A stretch of DNA of 64,000 nucleotides, taken from the NCBI RefSeq assembly GCF_011193355.1, contig NZ_CP049780.1:6476534-6540533 (forward strand), given 5' to 3'. The DNA comes from Streptomyces sp. JB150. Lineage in GTDB: Bacteria; Actinomycetota; Actinomycetes; Streptomycetales; Streptomycetaceae. The notes beneath the pieces are model-generated. The model ran no database searches, was not told where the DNA came from, and saw nothing but the letters and a program-made list of their open reading frames with translations. The position numbers and the translations under genes were made by a program. Positions 8,139-16,476 of this stretch are shown piece after piece. The first letter of the stretch is position 1, and each line of letters begins with the position of its first letter.

Positions 8139-10126
8139 TCGGTCACCTCCGAGAGCAGGATCTGAATCTCTGCCTCCAGCGCCTTCAACTCCGCGTCGAT
8201 CTCCGCCAGCGGCCGAGGCGGCTCGTACACGTAGAAGTGCCGCGTGAACGGGATCTCGTACCCGATCTTCGTCTTGCTGTGGTCGATCCACGCGTCCGGC
8301 ACGTGCGGGTGGACCTCCCGTGCCAGGTACTCTTCGACGTCCTCGCCCAGCGGCACGTTCTCGTAGTCCCGAAGCTCCGCGTCCGGCTCGGGCTCACCCT
8401 TGACGCGCTGCACCTCGCCCTCCGGGTCCCGCACCCCGATGACATCCCGCAACGCCTTGTTGAACGGCGCCCCCGTCGGCCAGGTCCCGCCGGCCTGCAC
8501 CACCGCGTCCTTCAACGCGAGCCAGGCCTCCTGCTTGGTGGCCCAGCTCGTGTCCATCAGGGACTTAAACGCGTCCGTCAGCGCCGGAGCCTGCGGCAGC
8601 TTCTGGATCGGCTTGGACGCCTCCAGCGCGGCCAGCGTCTCCTCCGTGATCTCGAAGCGCAGCTTCAGCGGGCGTTCCACCGTGATCCGCTGGTAGCCGA
8701 AGTCCTCGTTGCGGAAGACCTTCACCTTGCCGTGCAGCGGGTGCTCCGGATCGTCCGCGACGGCCAGCGCCTCGCCGTACAGCTTGACCACCGTGGCGAT
8801 GTGCTCCTTGCCCAGCTCCTTGCGCTTGTCGCCCAGCGACTTCCGCATCTTCTGCCACTGGTCGCGGGCGTCCAGCAGGACGACCTTGCCCTTGTGGTCC
8901 GGGCTCTTGCGGTTGGTCAGGATCCAGAAGTACGTCGAGATGCCGGTGTTGTAGAACAGCTGGTCCGGCAGGGCGACGATGCCCTCGAGCCAGTCGTTCT
9001 CCAGAATCCAGCGGCGGATCTCCGACTCGCCCGAGCCGGCCGCACCCGTGAAGAGCGGGGAGCCGTTGAAGACGATCGCCAGGCGCGAGCCGCCCTTGCC
9101 GTTGACGTCCACCGGCTTCATCTTGTCGATCATGTGCTGGAGGAACAGCAGCGAGCCGTCGTTGATGCGCGGGAGCCCCGCGCCGAAGCGGCCGGCCTCG
9201 CCCAGCGCCTTGTGCTCGTGCTCGACCGCTTCCTTGACCTTCTTCCACTCCACACCGAACGGCGGGTTGGCCAGCATGTAGTCGAAGGTCTTGCGGGCGT
9301 GGCCGTCGTCGGAGAAGGAGTTGCCGAAGGCGATGTTCTCCGGGTCCTGGCCCTTGATCATCAGGTCGGACCGACAGATCGCCCATGATTCGGGGTTGAG
9401 CTCCTGCCCGTACACCTCGACCGTGGCGTCCGGGTTCAGGTCCTTGATGAGGTCGTCCATCGCGGAGAGCATGCCGCCCGTGCCGCAGGCCGGGTCGAGC
9501 ACCGTGCGCACCGCGCCCGGCAACTGGAGCGCGTCACCGTCCGGGGCGACCAGCAGCCGCACCATCAGCTGGATGACCTCACGCGGGGTGAAGTGCTCAC
9601 CGGCCGTCTCGTTGGACTGCTCGGAGAAGCGGCGGATCAGCTCCTCGAAGATGTAGCCCATGTTGTGGTTGGGCACGACCTCGGGACGCAGGTCCAGGTC
9701 GGTGAACCTGCCGATGACCTGGTAGAGCAGCCCCGCGCCGTCCAGCCGCTTGATCTGCTGGGCGAACTCGAAGCGGTCCAGGACGCCGCGGGCGTTGTCG
9801 GAGAACGCCCCGACGTACACCGTGAGGTTCTTCGCCGCGTTCTGCGGGTCCGCCGCGATCTTCTTCAGGGTCAGGTTGGACCGGTTGTAGAAGGCGTGGC
9901 CCGAGGCCCGGCGCAGGAAGCGGTCCGGGTCGATGTCGCCGTCCTTGTACTGCTCCGCGATCTCGGCGACCTTCTCGCGGGTCGGTTCCAGCACGCACTC
10001 CAGTCGCCGCAGCACCGTGAACGGCAGGATGACCTTGCCGTAGTCGGACTGCTTGTAGTCCCCCCGCAGGAGGTCGGCGACGGACCACGCGTGGTTCGCC
10101 AACTCCGTGTGCTTACTGCTGTTCAA
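8135..10126 (-). CDS. hsdM: Type I restriction-modification methyltransferase subunit (HsdM)
   Basis: The adenine-N6 methyltransferase subunit, about 663 residues. It carries the HsdM N-terminal helical domain, SAM-binding motif I DPACGTGG and catalytic motif IV NPPFG. It methylates host DNA at the HsdS-defined site and forms the core of the restriction complex. I chose TTG 10126 because it gives NSSKHTELANHAWSVADLLRG, which I recall as the usual N-terminus, and GGGGA lies 5 nt upstream. GTG 10165 would add 13 residues. It is the first gene of the operon, with its promoter presumably in the 106 bp after the neighbouring methyltransferase gene. Confidence 0.93.
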   Translation of the reverse strand: MNSSKHTELANHAWSVADLLRGDYKQSDYGKVILPFTVLRRLECVLEPTREKVAEIAEQYKDGDIDPDRFLRRASGHAFYNRSNLTLKKIAADPQNAAKNLTVYVGAFSDNARGVLDRFEFAQQIKRLDGAGLLYQVIGRFTDLDLRPEVVPNHNMGYIFEELIRRFSEQSNETAGEHFTPREVIQLMVRLLVAPDGDALQLPGAVRTVLDPACGTGGMLSAMDDLIKDLNPDATVEVYGQELNPESWAICRSDLMIKGQDPENIAFGNSFSDDGHARKTFDYMLANPPFGVEWKKVKEAVEHEHKALGEAGRFGAGLPRINDGSLLFLQHMIDKMKPVDVNGKGGSRLAIVFNGSPLFTGAAGSGESEIRRWILENDWLEGIVALPDQLFYNTGISTYFWILTNRKSPDHKGKVVLLDARDQWQKMRKSLGDKRKELGKEHIATVVKLYGEALAVADDPEHPLHGKVKVFRNEDFGYQRITVERPLKLRFEITEETLAALEASKPIQKLPQAPALTDAFKSLMDTSWATKQEAWLALKDAVVQAGGTWPTGAPFNKALRDVIGVRDPEGEVQRVKGEPEPDAELRDYENVPLGEDVEEYLAREVHPHVPDAWIDHSKTKIGYEIPFTRHFYVYEPPRPLAEIDAELKALEAEIQILLSEVTE

Positions 10127-10232
10127 CTGGATCCCCAGGTTCCTTCCGAAATGTCCCAACCCCACCGTCCGAGGAGATCGGTCTGCCTAGGACGGTCCGA
10201 CAAGTGTGGTCTATGTGTGAGAAGCGGTGTGC

Positions 10233-12440
10233 CTAATGGGGTGCATCGCCACCCCGGCCACCCGCCTCCGCCGCGTCCCGCGACGGCAGCAGCTGCCCGC
10301 CCGTGAGCCCGCCCGCCAGCAGCCGTGCCGTCTCCTCCGCCAGCAGGGTCGCCCGCCGTGCCTCCGCCCGGAGCTCGTGCACGTGCCGGAACGCTTCCCC
10401 GTACCGCCGCTGCTCCTCCAGCGGCAGCAGGGGCACGCGCAGCCGGCCCGGGCTGACCGTCAGCACCGTGCTGCCCGTCGACGCGCCCGCGATGTTCTCC
10501 TCCGCCCCCAGGAACCCGGCGAGGAACCAGGCGTCCAGGCGGGCCGGGTCCGGCCGGAACAGGTGGATGTGGGGGCCGAGCAGCGCCCCGGCGTCCTCGT
10601 CGCCCGCGACCCGGGCCATCGGGCCGTCCGCGCTCGCGACCGCCCGTACAAGGACGTCCCCGACGGCGATCACGGGTGCCGTGTCGTCGGACAGCCCCGT
10701 CCGGTCGCCGGTGGGCCCTGACCCGGTCGCGATGTCCGAGCTGGTGAGCACCGCCCGAGTCTCGGGTCTCCCGCCCCCGTCGAACCCACCGCCTGCGGCC
10801 TTTGTGCGGGGGCGCACGCTGTCCGGTTGTGTCCGCAGCAGGGTGAGCGCCCCGCCACGCGCGAGGTCGGACGCGGTCGCCGTCCGCCACTCGCGGGCCG
10901 AGGCACCCGCGGCGCTCCAGCCCTCATGGCCCGCCGCCCGCGCGAGGGACCGCGCGGCCTCGGCGAGGTTCCGGCGCGCGGCGTCGACTTCGGCCGACAG
11001 TTCCGCCGGGTCGACCTCGGCCCGTGACGCCCGGACGAGCCGTGCCGGGGTCAGGTCCACCACGTCGTCCAGCAGATCCACCACGCCGACCGCGTGCGCG
11101 ACACCGGGTTCGCCCTCGAAGGTGTCCGGGCTCTTCCTGAACGCCCGCCACGCGTCCAGGGCGCGCGCCGTGATTCCCTCCCAGTCGACGGAGGCGGAGC
11201 GGCTTTCGCCCCGCGTGCGCGCTGTCAGCGCCGTTCCCCCGCGTCCGGCCGCCGTCGCCGTGCCGGTCGCCGCGTCCGCCGCCGTGTCCACGAACAGCAC
11301 CGACTTGCGCTCGGGGCCGCCCGGCTCGGGCCGTTGCAGCACCCACACCTGAAGCGCCACGTGCAGCGGCACCGCCGCACCGACCGGCAGCGCGATCACC
11401 GCGCGCAGCGCGCCGCTGCGTACGAGTTCCGCCCGTACCCGGCGCCCCGACGCGCGCCCGGCTGTGGCCGGCGGCAGCAGCAGCACCGCGTAACCGCCGG
11501 GGACGAGGTGGGCGAGCGCGTGCTGCACCCAGGCCAGCTCCGACTCCGCGCGGGCCGGCACGCCGTACGCCCAGCGCGGGTCGTACGCGAGCTCGTCGTG
11601 GCCCCAGTCCCGCACGCCGTACGGCGGGTTGCACAGCACCGCGTCAGCGAGCAGACCAGGGAAGGCATCGGCGCGGAGACTGTCGGCGGCGCGTACGGTG
11701 ACCGCGGCCTCCGGGGCCGTCAAGCGCAGGCTCACGGCGCTGCGCCGGGCCTGTACGGGGAGCGTGTCCTGGCCGTACAGCTCACGAGCCCCCCGGCGGG
11801 CGGCGGTCGCCAGCAGGGTGCCGCTGCCGCAGGCCGGGTCCAGGACACGAGCCGGGGCGCCGGGGATCAGGCGGGCGAGCAGGTCCGCCAGCGGTGCGGG
11901 GGTGCGGTAGGCGCCAGACGCGGCGCTGTCCTCCAGCTCCCGCTCCGCGAGCACGCCCAGCGCGGCCTGGCCGCCCTCCTCGCGTACACACGCGTACAGC
12001 GCGCGGAGCACCGCCGCGTCGCCCGCCTCGAAACGAGCGGTCTCCGCGGTCGGCACGGCGTCGGCCGCGGACGTCGCGTCCTGTAGCGCGCGGGCGGCGA
12101 GTGCCGCGTCCGGCAGCCGTGTGATGTCGCTCAGCTCTTGCGCTGAGCGGCCCGCCGACGCCAGAACCAGGAGCGGCAGGCTCTCGGGCACGCCGCCCTC
12201 CTGCGCGTGCAGGCGGAGAACCGTGCGGAGCTCCTCCGAGGGACTCGCCGCCGACGGGTGCCCGCGTGAGGCCAGCCAGGCCCGCACGGCCTCCAGGTCG
12301 TACAGGGGACTGCTCTCCGTGCCTCCGGACGGCTCGGGAAAGTCTTCGTGCCGACGGCGCCAGTTGCTGACCGTGGCGCGCGTGACTCCCGCGATGCGGG
12401 AGATCTCGGCGGCAGTCACCTGGGCGGATGGTTGGGGCAT
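10233..12440 (-). CDS. N6-adenine DNA methyltransferase with N-terminal HTH and HsdS-like C-terminus
   Basis: A 735-residue multidomain protein. Residues about 7-60 form a MerR/XRE-like HTH (TAAEISRIAGVTRATVSNWRRR). A helical region follows, then a type I-like methyltransferase with SAM motif DPACGSGT (201-208) and catalytic NPPY (271-274). The last 150 or so residues resemble half an HsdS: DVLVRAVAS, then LFRPDPARLDAWFLAGFL, STGSTVLTV and RVPLLPLEEQRRYGEAFR. It may therefore recognise and methylate DNA without a separate S subunit. It has no nuclease or helicase motif. ATG 12440 is preferred; the Shine-Dalgarno signal is weak (GAGAGG, 14 nt away). The gene is divergent from a DndB-like gene. 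Its HTH could also make it an autoregulator. Confidence 0.85.
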   Translation of the reverse strand: MPQPSAQVTAAEISRIAGVTRATVSNWRRRHEDFPEPSGGTESSPLYDLEAVRAWLASRGHPSAASPSEELRTVLRLHAQEGGVPESLPLLVLASAGRSAQELSDITRLPDAALAARALQDATSAADAVPTAETARFEAGDAAVLRALYACVREEGGQAALGVLAERELEDSAASGAYRTPAPLADLLARLIPGAPARVLDPACGSGTLLATAARRGARELYGQDTLPVQARRSAVSLRLTAPEAAVTVRAADSLRADAFPGLLADAVLCNPPYGVRDWGHDELAYDPRWAYGVPARAESELAWVQHALAHLVPGGYAVLLLPPATAGRASGRRVRAELVRSGALRAVIALPVGAAVPLHVALQVWVLQRPEPGGPERKSVLFVDTAADAATGTATAAGRGGTALTARTRGESRSASVDWEGITARALDAWRAFRKSPDTFEGEPGVAHAVGVVDLLDDVVDLTPARLVRASRAEVDPAELSAEVDAARRNLAEAARSLARAAGHEGWSAAGASAREWRTATASDLARGGALTLLRTQPDSVRPRTKAAGGGFDGGGRPETRAVLTSSDIATGSGPTGDRTGLSDDTAPVIAVGDVLVRAVASADGPMARVAGDEDAGALLGPHIHLFRPDPARLDAWFLAGFLGAEENIAGASTGSTVLTVSPGRLRVPLLPLEEQRRYGEAFRHVHELRAEARRATLLAEETARLLAGGLTGGQLLPSRDAAEAGGRGGDAPH

Positions 12441-12477
12441 GGCGCGTGTCCGGGCCTCTCGTATGGGGACAGTCAAC

Positions 12478-12505
12478 AACTTACAACAGGCGTCAAGTCT
12501 GTCAA
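12478..12505 (-). promoter_or_regulatory. Promoter for the HTH-methyltransferase gene
   Basis: On the minus strand, TTGACA (12505-12500) is followed after 16 nt by TAAGTT (12483-12478), predicting a start about 30 nt before the ATG at 12440. The -35 lies within the palindrome at 12499-12517. Confidence 0.5.
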
Positions 12506-12517
12506 TGCGTTTGACAG
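12499..12517. promoter_or_regulatory. Palindromic operator shared by divergent promoters
   Basis: CTGTCAATGCGTTTGACAG is a perfect 7-bp inverted repeat with a 5-nt centre. Each arm contains a TTGACA -35 hexamer, one per strand. A protein bound here would cover both -35 boxes, coupling control of the methyltransferase and the DndB-like gene. The HTH domain of the methyltransferase is the obvious candidate ligand, but that is inference. Confidence 0.6.
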
Positions 12518-12540
12518 TGCTTTCAGTGCAGTGCTTACCT
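12511..12540 (+). promoter_or_regulatory. Promoter for the DndB-like gene
   Basis: A consensus TTGACA (12511-12516) precedes CTTACC/TTACCT (12534-12540) at 17-18 nt. The predicted leader to the ATG at 12609 is about 60 nt, ending in a good ribosome-binding site, GGGGGAAG. Confidence 0.5.
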
Positions 12541-12608
12541 GGAGACGCTTCCAGCTAGGGAGTGCGTGCCGTGCGGGCACGTCATCGAGACAGTTCGGGG
12601 GAAGTCCC

Positions 12609-13835
12609 ATGAGCCTGACCATGCCGACCGCCGTGATCGAGGGAACCCAGCTCACGGTCGCGCCGTTCCGTTCCGACGCCGTCGTGGGGACCATGTCCGT
12701 TCCGACGCTCGTCCAGCTCGTGCCCTCGCCCCGTGCCGAGGAGGACCCGCGCAAGCTCAAGGCGGCCTCGGGCCTGGTGCGACGTCACGCGGAGATGAGG
12801 GCCACTGTGCAGCGCACGCTGAAGTCCTCGCAGAAGGGCAAGAACGTCCGCCCCTACGCCGAGTACATCGCTGCCGGTCTCAAGGGCGAGCTCGGTGCTG
12901 CCTGGTCCACGCCGCCGGTCACCCTGTGGCACGCCGGACCGCTCGCCGCCATCAGTGACGAACTCGTCCCCGGCAGCGGCCTGCGGACCCTCACGATCGC
13001 GCCGGGAACGATGGTCATCGCCATCGACGGCGAGACCCAGACCACCGCCTGGCACGACCTCTACGACGACCCCGAGGCGTACGGTCTGACGTACCCGGAA
13101 CTCAGCCAGGTGCGCATCCCTTTCGAGCTGTACATCGACCTTGCTCCGGCGGACGCGCGGCAGATCTTCTACGACCGCAACGTGCAGGGTGTGGCTGTCG
13201 CGAAGAACCTCGCGATGTCCATGGACCAGCGCGACTTCGGCACCCGGCTCGCGCATCTGGTCGCCGACTCGGTCAGGGTGGACGTGGACGGGCAGCGGGT
13301 TCCGTTCGCGCGACTCGTCAATGTCAGCAAGCGACAGGTGTCCGCGAGCGACCGTGAGGTCGTCACCCTCTCCGCGCTGCGGGCCCTCGTCGTCACTGCG
13401 CTCTACGGACGGAACGGTCTGCAGAGGTCCGCCGAGTCCGTACACGAGGACGAGCTGCCGGCCGGGTACCGGACCGAGCAGGTCGAGGCCGCGGTCGTAC
13501 CGGTCCTCGGGGAGTTGATCACCCGCCACGCCCGGGACTTCATCGAGCGCACCGCCATCACCGCGCCGGCCGTCCTCGCCGGCATCGGCATCGCCGTCCA
13601 CCACGCCATGCCGTGGTCCGACCCGGCGTCCGCCTTCCGTACGGACGACCTGGTCCGCCTCCTCGACGGCATCCGCTGGGAGCGGGAGGCGAAGTACTGG
13701 GACGGGGTCGCGGCCAAGACCGGCACCTCCGGCCGCCTCAACTTCAGCGGCGGGGTGAAGGACTCCGGCGGCCGGGTCGCCGACGCGATCCTCTACCCCG
13801 CCACCGAGGCGGGCCGGAGGATCCGCGGCCTCTGA
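12609..13835 (+). CDS. DndB-like / DGQHR-domain protein
   Basis: A 408-residue protein resembling DndB, the regulator of DNA phosphorothioation, and other DGQHR-domain proteins. The fold is suggested by PGTMVIAIDGETQTTAWHDL, which occupies the place of the DGQHR motif (D140-G141-E142-T143-Q144), and by RQIFYDRNVQGVAVAKNLA with MDQRD (residues 184-209), matching the DndB segment with Asn-x-x-x-V and DHRD-like motifs. The family motif is degenerate: Gln-His-Arg is Glu-Thr-Gln. No dndA/C/D/E genes are present. The gene is divergent from the HTH-methyltransferase, and their promoters share a palindrome. The ATG has GGGGGAAG 5 nt upstream; the open frame continues upstream without support. A role in modification or regulation of modification is plausible but unproven. 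Confidence 0.7.
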   Translation: MSLTMPTAVIEGTQLTVAPFRSDAVVGTMSVPTLVQLVPSPRAEEDPRKLKAASGLVRRHAEMRATVQRTLKSSQKGKNVRPYAEYIAAGLKGELGAAWSTPPVTLWHAGPLAAISDELVPGSGLRTLTIAPGTMVIAIDGETQTTAWHDLYDDPEAYGLTYPELSQVRIPFELYIDLAPADARQIFYDRNVQGVAVAKNLAMSMDQRDFGTRLAHLVADSVRVDVDGQRVPFARLVNVSKRQVSASDREVVTLSALRALVVTALYGRNGLQRSAESVHEDELPAGYRTEQVEAAVVPVLGELITRHARDFIERTAITAPAVLAGIGIAVHHAMPWSDPASAFRTDDLVRLLDGIRWEREAKYWDGVAAKTGTSGRLNFSGGVKDSGGRVADAILYPATEAGRRIRGL

Positions 13836-13958
13836 GCCCCGGCACGGCCACGGCCCACCCGATCGCGGAAGGGGCCGAACCGAGGCGGCTGTCGCGCCGC
13901 GCATCCCGATCGCATCGCGCATACCCGAAGACAGGCACCTCCGGAACGGAGTACGGCC

Positions 13959-14528
13959 ATGAGCTTCCAGCAGCCCTCCCCGCCGCCCGAGTACGGACCG
14001 CAGGGCCCCCTCGGCCTCGACGCGCCCGTAAGCCCCGCAAAGCCCGATTGGGGTCCCAGACGGTGGCTGAAGTACGGGGCGGTCGCCCTTGTTTCTCTGT
14101 TCGTCGGAGTCGGTATCGGCAGCAGCAGTGGTTCGGCGGAGACCGAGAAGAAGAGCGCCGATGGCAACGCTGGGCCTCGCCCCACTGTCACCGTCACCGA
14201 GACTGCCGAGGCCGTAGCCCCCGAACCCGCGCCCACCGTCACTGAGACGGTCATCGCCAAGCCCAAGCAGACGAAGGCCCCCGGTCCGGCGACCCGATTC
14301 TCCGGCGAGGGCGAATACTCGGTCGGGGAGGACATCAAGGCCGGCACCTACAAGACGGTGGGTCCGGAGGACGAGTGGGGCTGCTACTGGGAGCGGGCCA
14401 AGGACGCCAGTGGCGAGTTCGGGGCGATCATCGCGAACAACAACCTCCAAGGGCCGGGCCGGGTGACCCTCAACGACGGCGAGTACTTCAAGACCAACCG
14501 GTGCCAGGAGTGGCAGCGGGTCGGCTGA
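13959..14528 (+). CDS. Single-pass membrane protein with extracytoplasmic domain
   Basis: A 189-residue protein of unknown function. A Pro-rich cytosolic N-terminus is followed by one hydrophobic segment (about residues 38-58, YGAVALVSLFVGVGIG), a Thr/Val/Pro-rich linker (PTVTVTETAEAV) and a C-terminal domain (about 112-189) with GEYSVGEDIKAGTYKT, GCYWERAKDASG, IIANNN and a final Cys. That last domain recurs in secreted and lipoprotein-like actinobacterial proteins. The two Cys residues could pair outside the cell. It stands alone between the DndB-like gene and the Hsp70 operon, on the same strand as both. Confidence 0.8.
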   Translation: MSFQQPSPPPEYGPQGPLGLDAPVSPAKPDWGPRRWLKYGAVALVSLFVGVGIGSSSGSAETEKKSADGNAGPRPTVTVTETAEAVAPEPAPTVTETVIAKPKQTKAPGPATRFSGEGEYSVGEDIKAGTYKTVGPEDEWGCYWERAKDASGEFGAIIANNNLQGPGRVTLNDGEYFKTNRCQEWQRVG

Positions 14529-14703
14529 CCCGCCCAGGGAGACGTCCAGGAAGCCGCGTATCCGGCTGAGCGCGGTATCCCCTGGCGGCGTGTGACATGC
14601 AATTACGAAGGCACCTGTTGTCTGCCTTACCATCAGGTCGATCACCGTGACCGCGTCGATCGGGGAGGGCCGGGCGGGCACGGGGGTGGGGAGGGATGAG
14701 CCG

Positions 14704-16476
14704 ATGACCAGCGAGTCGGCTGCCTCAGCGGATCTCGAAGAGCTGAGGCGCGCGGAGTTGGCACGACGGGAACAGCGTCGACGCGCCCGCGAGAGTGGGG
14801 CCGTCGCGCCCCTGCACGCACGGCGCCGTGCGCGTGCGGAAAACCTGTCGGTCGAGCCGGTTGATGCCCCGTCTGCGGTGAATCCAGCTCCTTCGCTGGT
14901 GCGGCTGCCGACGCGCGTCACTCATGTACTGGAACGAGTACTCGAGGAACTCGGTGAGGAACCAGCGTGGCTCGAAGGCATGCGCACTCGTGCCTCTGCG
15001 TCCGGCGACCCGCTGGGGACCATGGCGCTCGAGACGGTCGAACTGCTGCGCCGTGCGGAACCGCTGACCGCTCTCGGTCATCTTCTCGATCTGGCGAGCG
15101 GCGGCCTTTGCGTCCTCAGTGAGGAGGACCGTTCACGCGCTGAGGCACTGCGCTCCGGGCGTCTGCCCGCCCCCCGGACCGAACCGACCTCCCTCGACGC
15201 CTGGCAGCTCCATCTCGAGGCCACTGAAGCACAGAGGCATGGCCTGCTTGCCGCGGTGGCGTGGCAACGACTCGCCGAGCGCCTGCCGCTACCGGTCGTC
15301 GACGACCTGGTCGACCAGGGGGCCCTCCGCCGAGAGGTGCTCGCGCAGTTGGCGCCCGGGGTGGGGGAACGGACCGGCTATCTGACGGCACGCCTGGACC
15401 CGGGACGGCTCAGTGACGCCGACGTGGAAGCGTTGGAGTGGCACGACGAAAAACGTCGCCGTGCCTTGGCGGCGGGCGGCACGGTCGATCCGGTCGATGG
15501 CCGCCACGACGAGTGGAGTCTGCGTTCCGCTCTTCTCGCCGGAGACGCCTCCGTTGTGGACGTTGCGGCCTCGCACGCCGGAGACCTTCCCGTGGACCTC
15601 GCAGATCTCTTGCTGTCCCTCCGGCGCATCCGGCAGGGTGGACCTGTGGACGGCCGTCTCGGCCGGGACCGATCGCTGTTCGGTCTCCTGGAGGACTGCG
15701 TTCCTGACGGCCGCCTGATCTCCGGCAGTACGCCCTTCCACTACTGGGCCGGCACCCGTCGTCTCTACCGATTGCTGGACGACATCCATTGGGCCATGGC
15801 ATGTGAACCGGATCAAACGGAGACCGTGGTGCGGGCCGCCCTGCAACAGGCCGCTGTGCTCCGGAACCCGGAGTCCCGGGGCGCTGCCGGCAACGCGGAT
15901 CGAGAAGCGCGGGCTGTGCAGGCCTACTTGATGTTCCTCTACGCACGCCCCGGTGAGCGGGACCGACTCGACCAAGGCGTCGGCCTCCTGGAAGACGTGC
16001 TGAAGCGAGGGGGCAAGCAGCGCGGAGGAGTGGACGGAAGGCAACGGCACCGGCTGCGCTCCCTCAGCGAGCTGCTGCAGTCGCTGAGGCTCAAGTCAAA
16101 GCCCAGTGAGGTCCTCAACCCCTATCTGGCCCTGTGCGTCGAGCACGGTTCCACGGAGTGGGTGCAGGGATGGCGCGATCTGCGGCGACAGGTACCAGCG
16201 GAGCGACTCGAGTACATCAACGGCGCGAAGGATCGCATTCGACGCATCGAGACGGCGCGACGGCTCGGTGAGGCCGGGGAGACTCTGTACGACATTCCGT
16301 TGAACGAGCGGTTCCTCTGGGTGCCCGACGACCGCAGTCCCCTGTTGCAGCCGGACCCGCAGCCGATGGCACGCCGTACGAAGCCCAGTACCGAGCAGGA
16401 AAAGTCATGGACCGCCGCCGAGGCGGCCAAGGAGATCATCGGCCGCTGTGCCGGAAGACTGAGGAACGAGCACTGA
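14704..16476 (+). CDS. Unknown protein, first gene of the Hsp70-NYN operon
   Basis: A protein of about 590 residues that I do not recognise. The N-terminus is charged and probably coiled-coil (LEELRRAELARREQRRRARE), followed by a Pro/Ala linker and a long, mostly helical body with hydrophobic heptads, e.g. LTALGHLLDLASGGLCVL, the Trp-containing STPFHYWAGTRRLYRLLDDI, and AYLMFLYARPGERDRL. The pattern looks like an alpha-solenoid or helical scaffold. No enzymatic motif is visible. I chose ATG 14704, preceded by GGGAGGG at 9 nt, over GTG 14647, which has no ribosome-binding site. Its TGA overlaps the next ATG (TGATG), so it is coupled to the coiled-coil protein and the Hsp70-like ATPase and probably works with them. 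Confidence 0.8.
   Translation: MTSESAASADLEELRRAELARREQRRRARESGAVAPLHARRRARAENLSVEPVDAPSAVNPAPSLVRLPTRVTHVLERVLEELGEEPAWLEGMRTRASASGDPLGTMALETVELLRRAEPLTALGHLLDLASGGLCVLSEEDRSRAEALRSGRLPAPRTEPTSLDAWQLHLEATEAQRHGLLAAVAWQRLAERLPLPVVDDLVDQGALRREVLAQLAPGVGERTGYLTARLDPGRLSDADVEALEWHDEKRRRALAAGGTVDPVDGRHDEWSLRSALLAGDASVVDVAASHAGDLPVDLADLLLSLRRIRQGGPVDGRLGRDRSLFGLLEDCVPDGRLISGSTPFHYWAGTRRLYRLLDDIHWAMACEPDQTETVVRAALQQAAVLRNPESRGAAGNADREARAVQAYLMFLYARPGERDRLDQGVGLLEDVLKRGGKQRGGVDGRQRHRLRSLSELLQSLRLKSKPSEVLNPYLALCVEHGSTEWVQGWRDLRRQVPAERLEYINGAKDRIRRIETARRLGEAGETLYDIPLNERFLWVPDDRSPLLQPDPQPMARRTKPSTEQEKSWTAAEAAKEIIGRCAGRLRNEH

Noticed and set aside
13836..13958. Possible attachment site or terminator after the DndB-like gene
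   Set aside because: No convincing stem, and no direct repeat of the flank was found.
14647..14703. GTG start 19 codons upstream for the first gene of the Hsp70 operon
   Set aside because: There is no ribosome-binding site before it, whereas ATG 14704 has GGGAGGG at 9 nt.
12582..14921. Long minus-strand open frame opposite the DndB-like gene
   Set aside because: Arg/Gly-rich composition typical of the strand opposite GC-rich genes, and it crosses two well-supported plus-strand genes.
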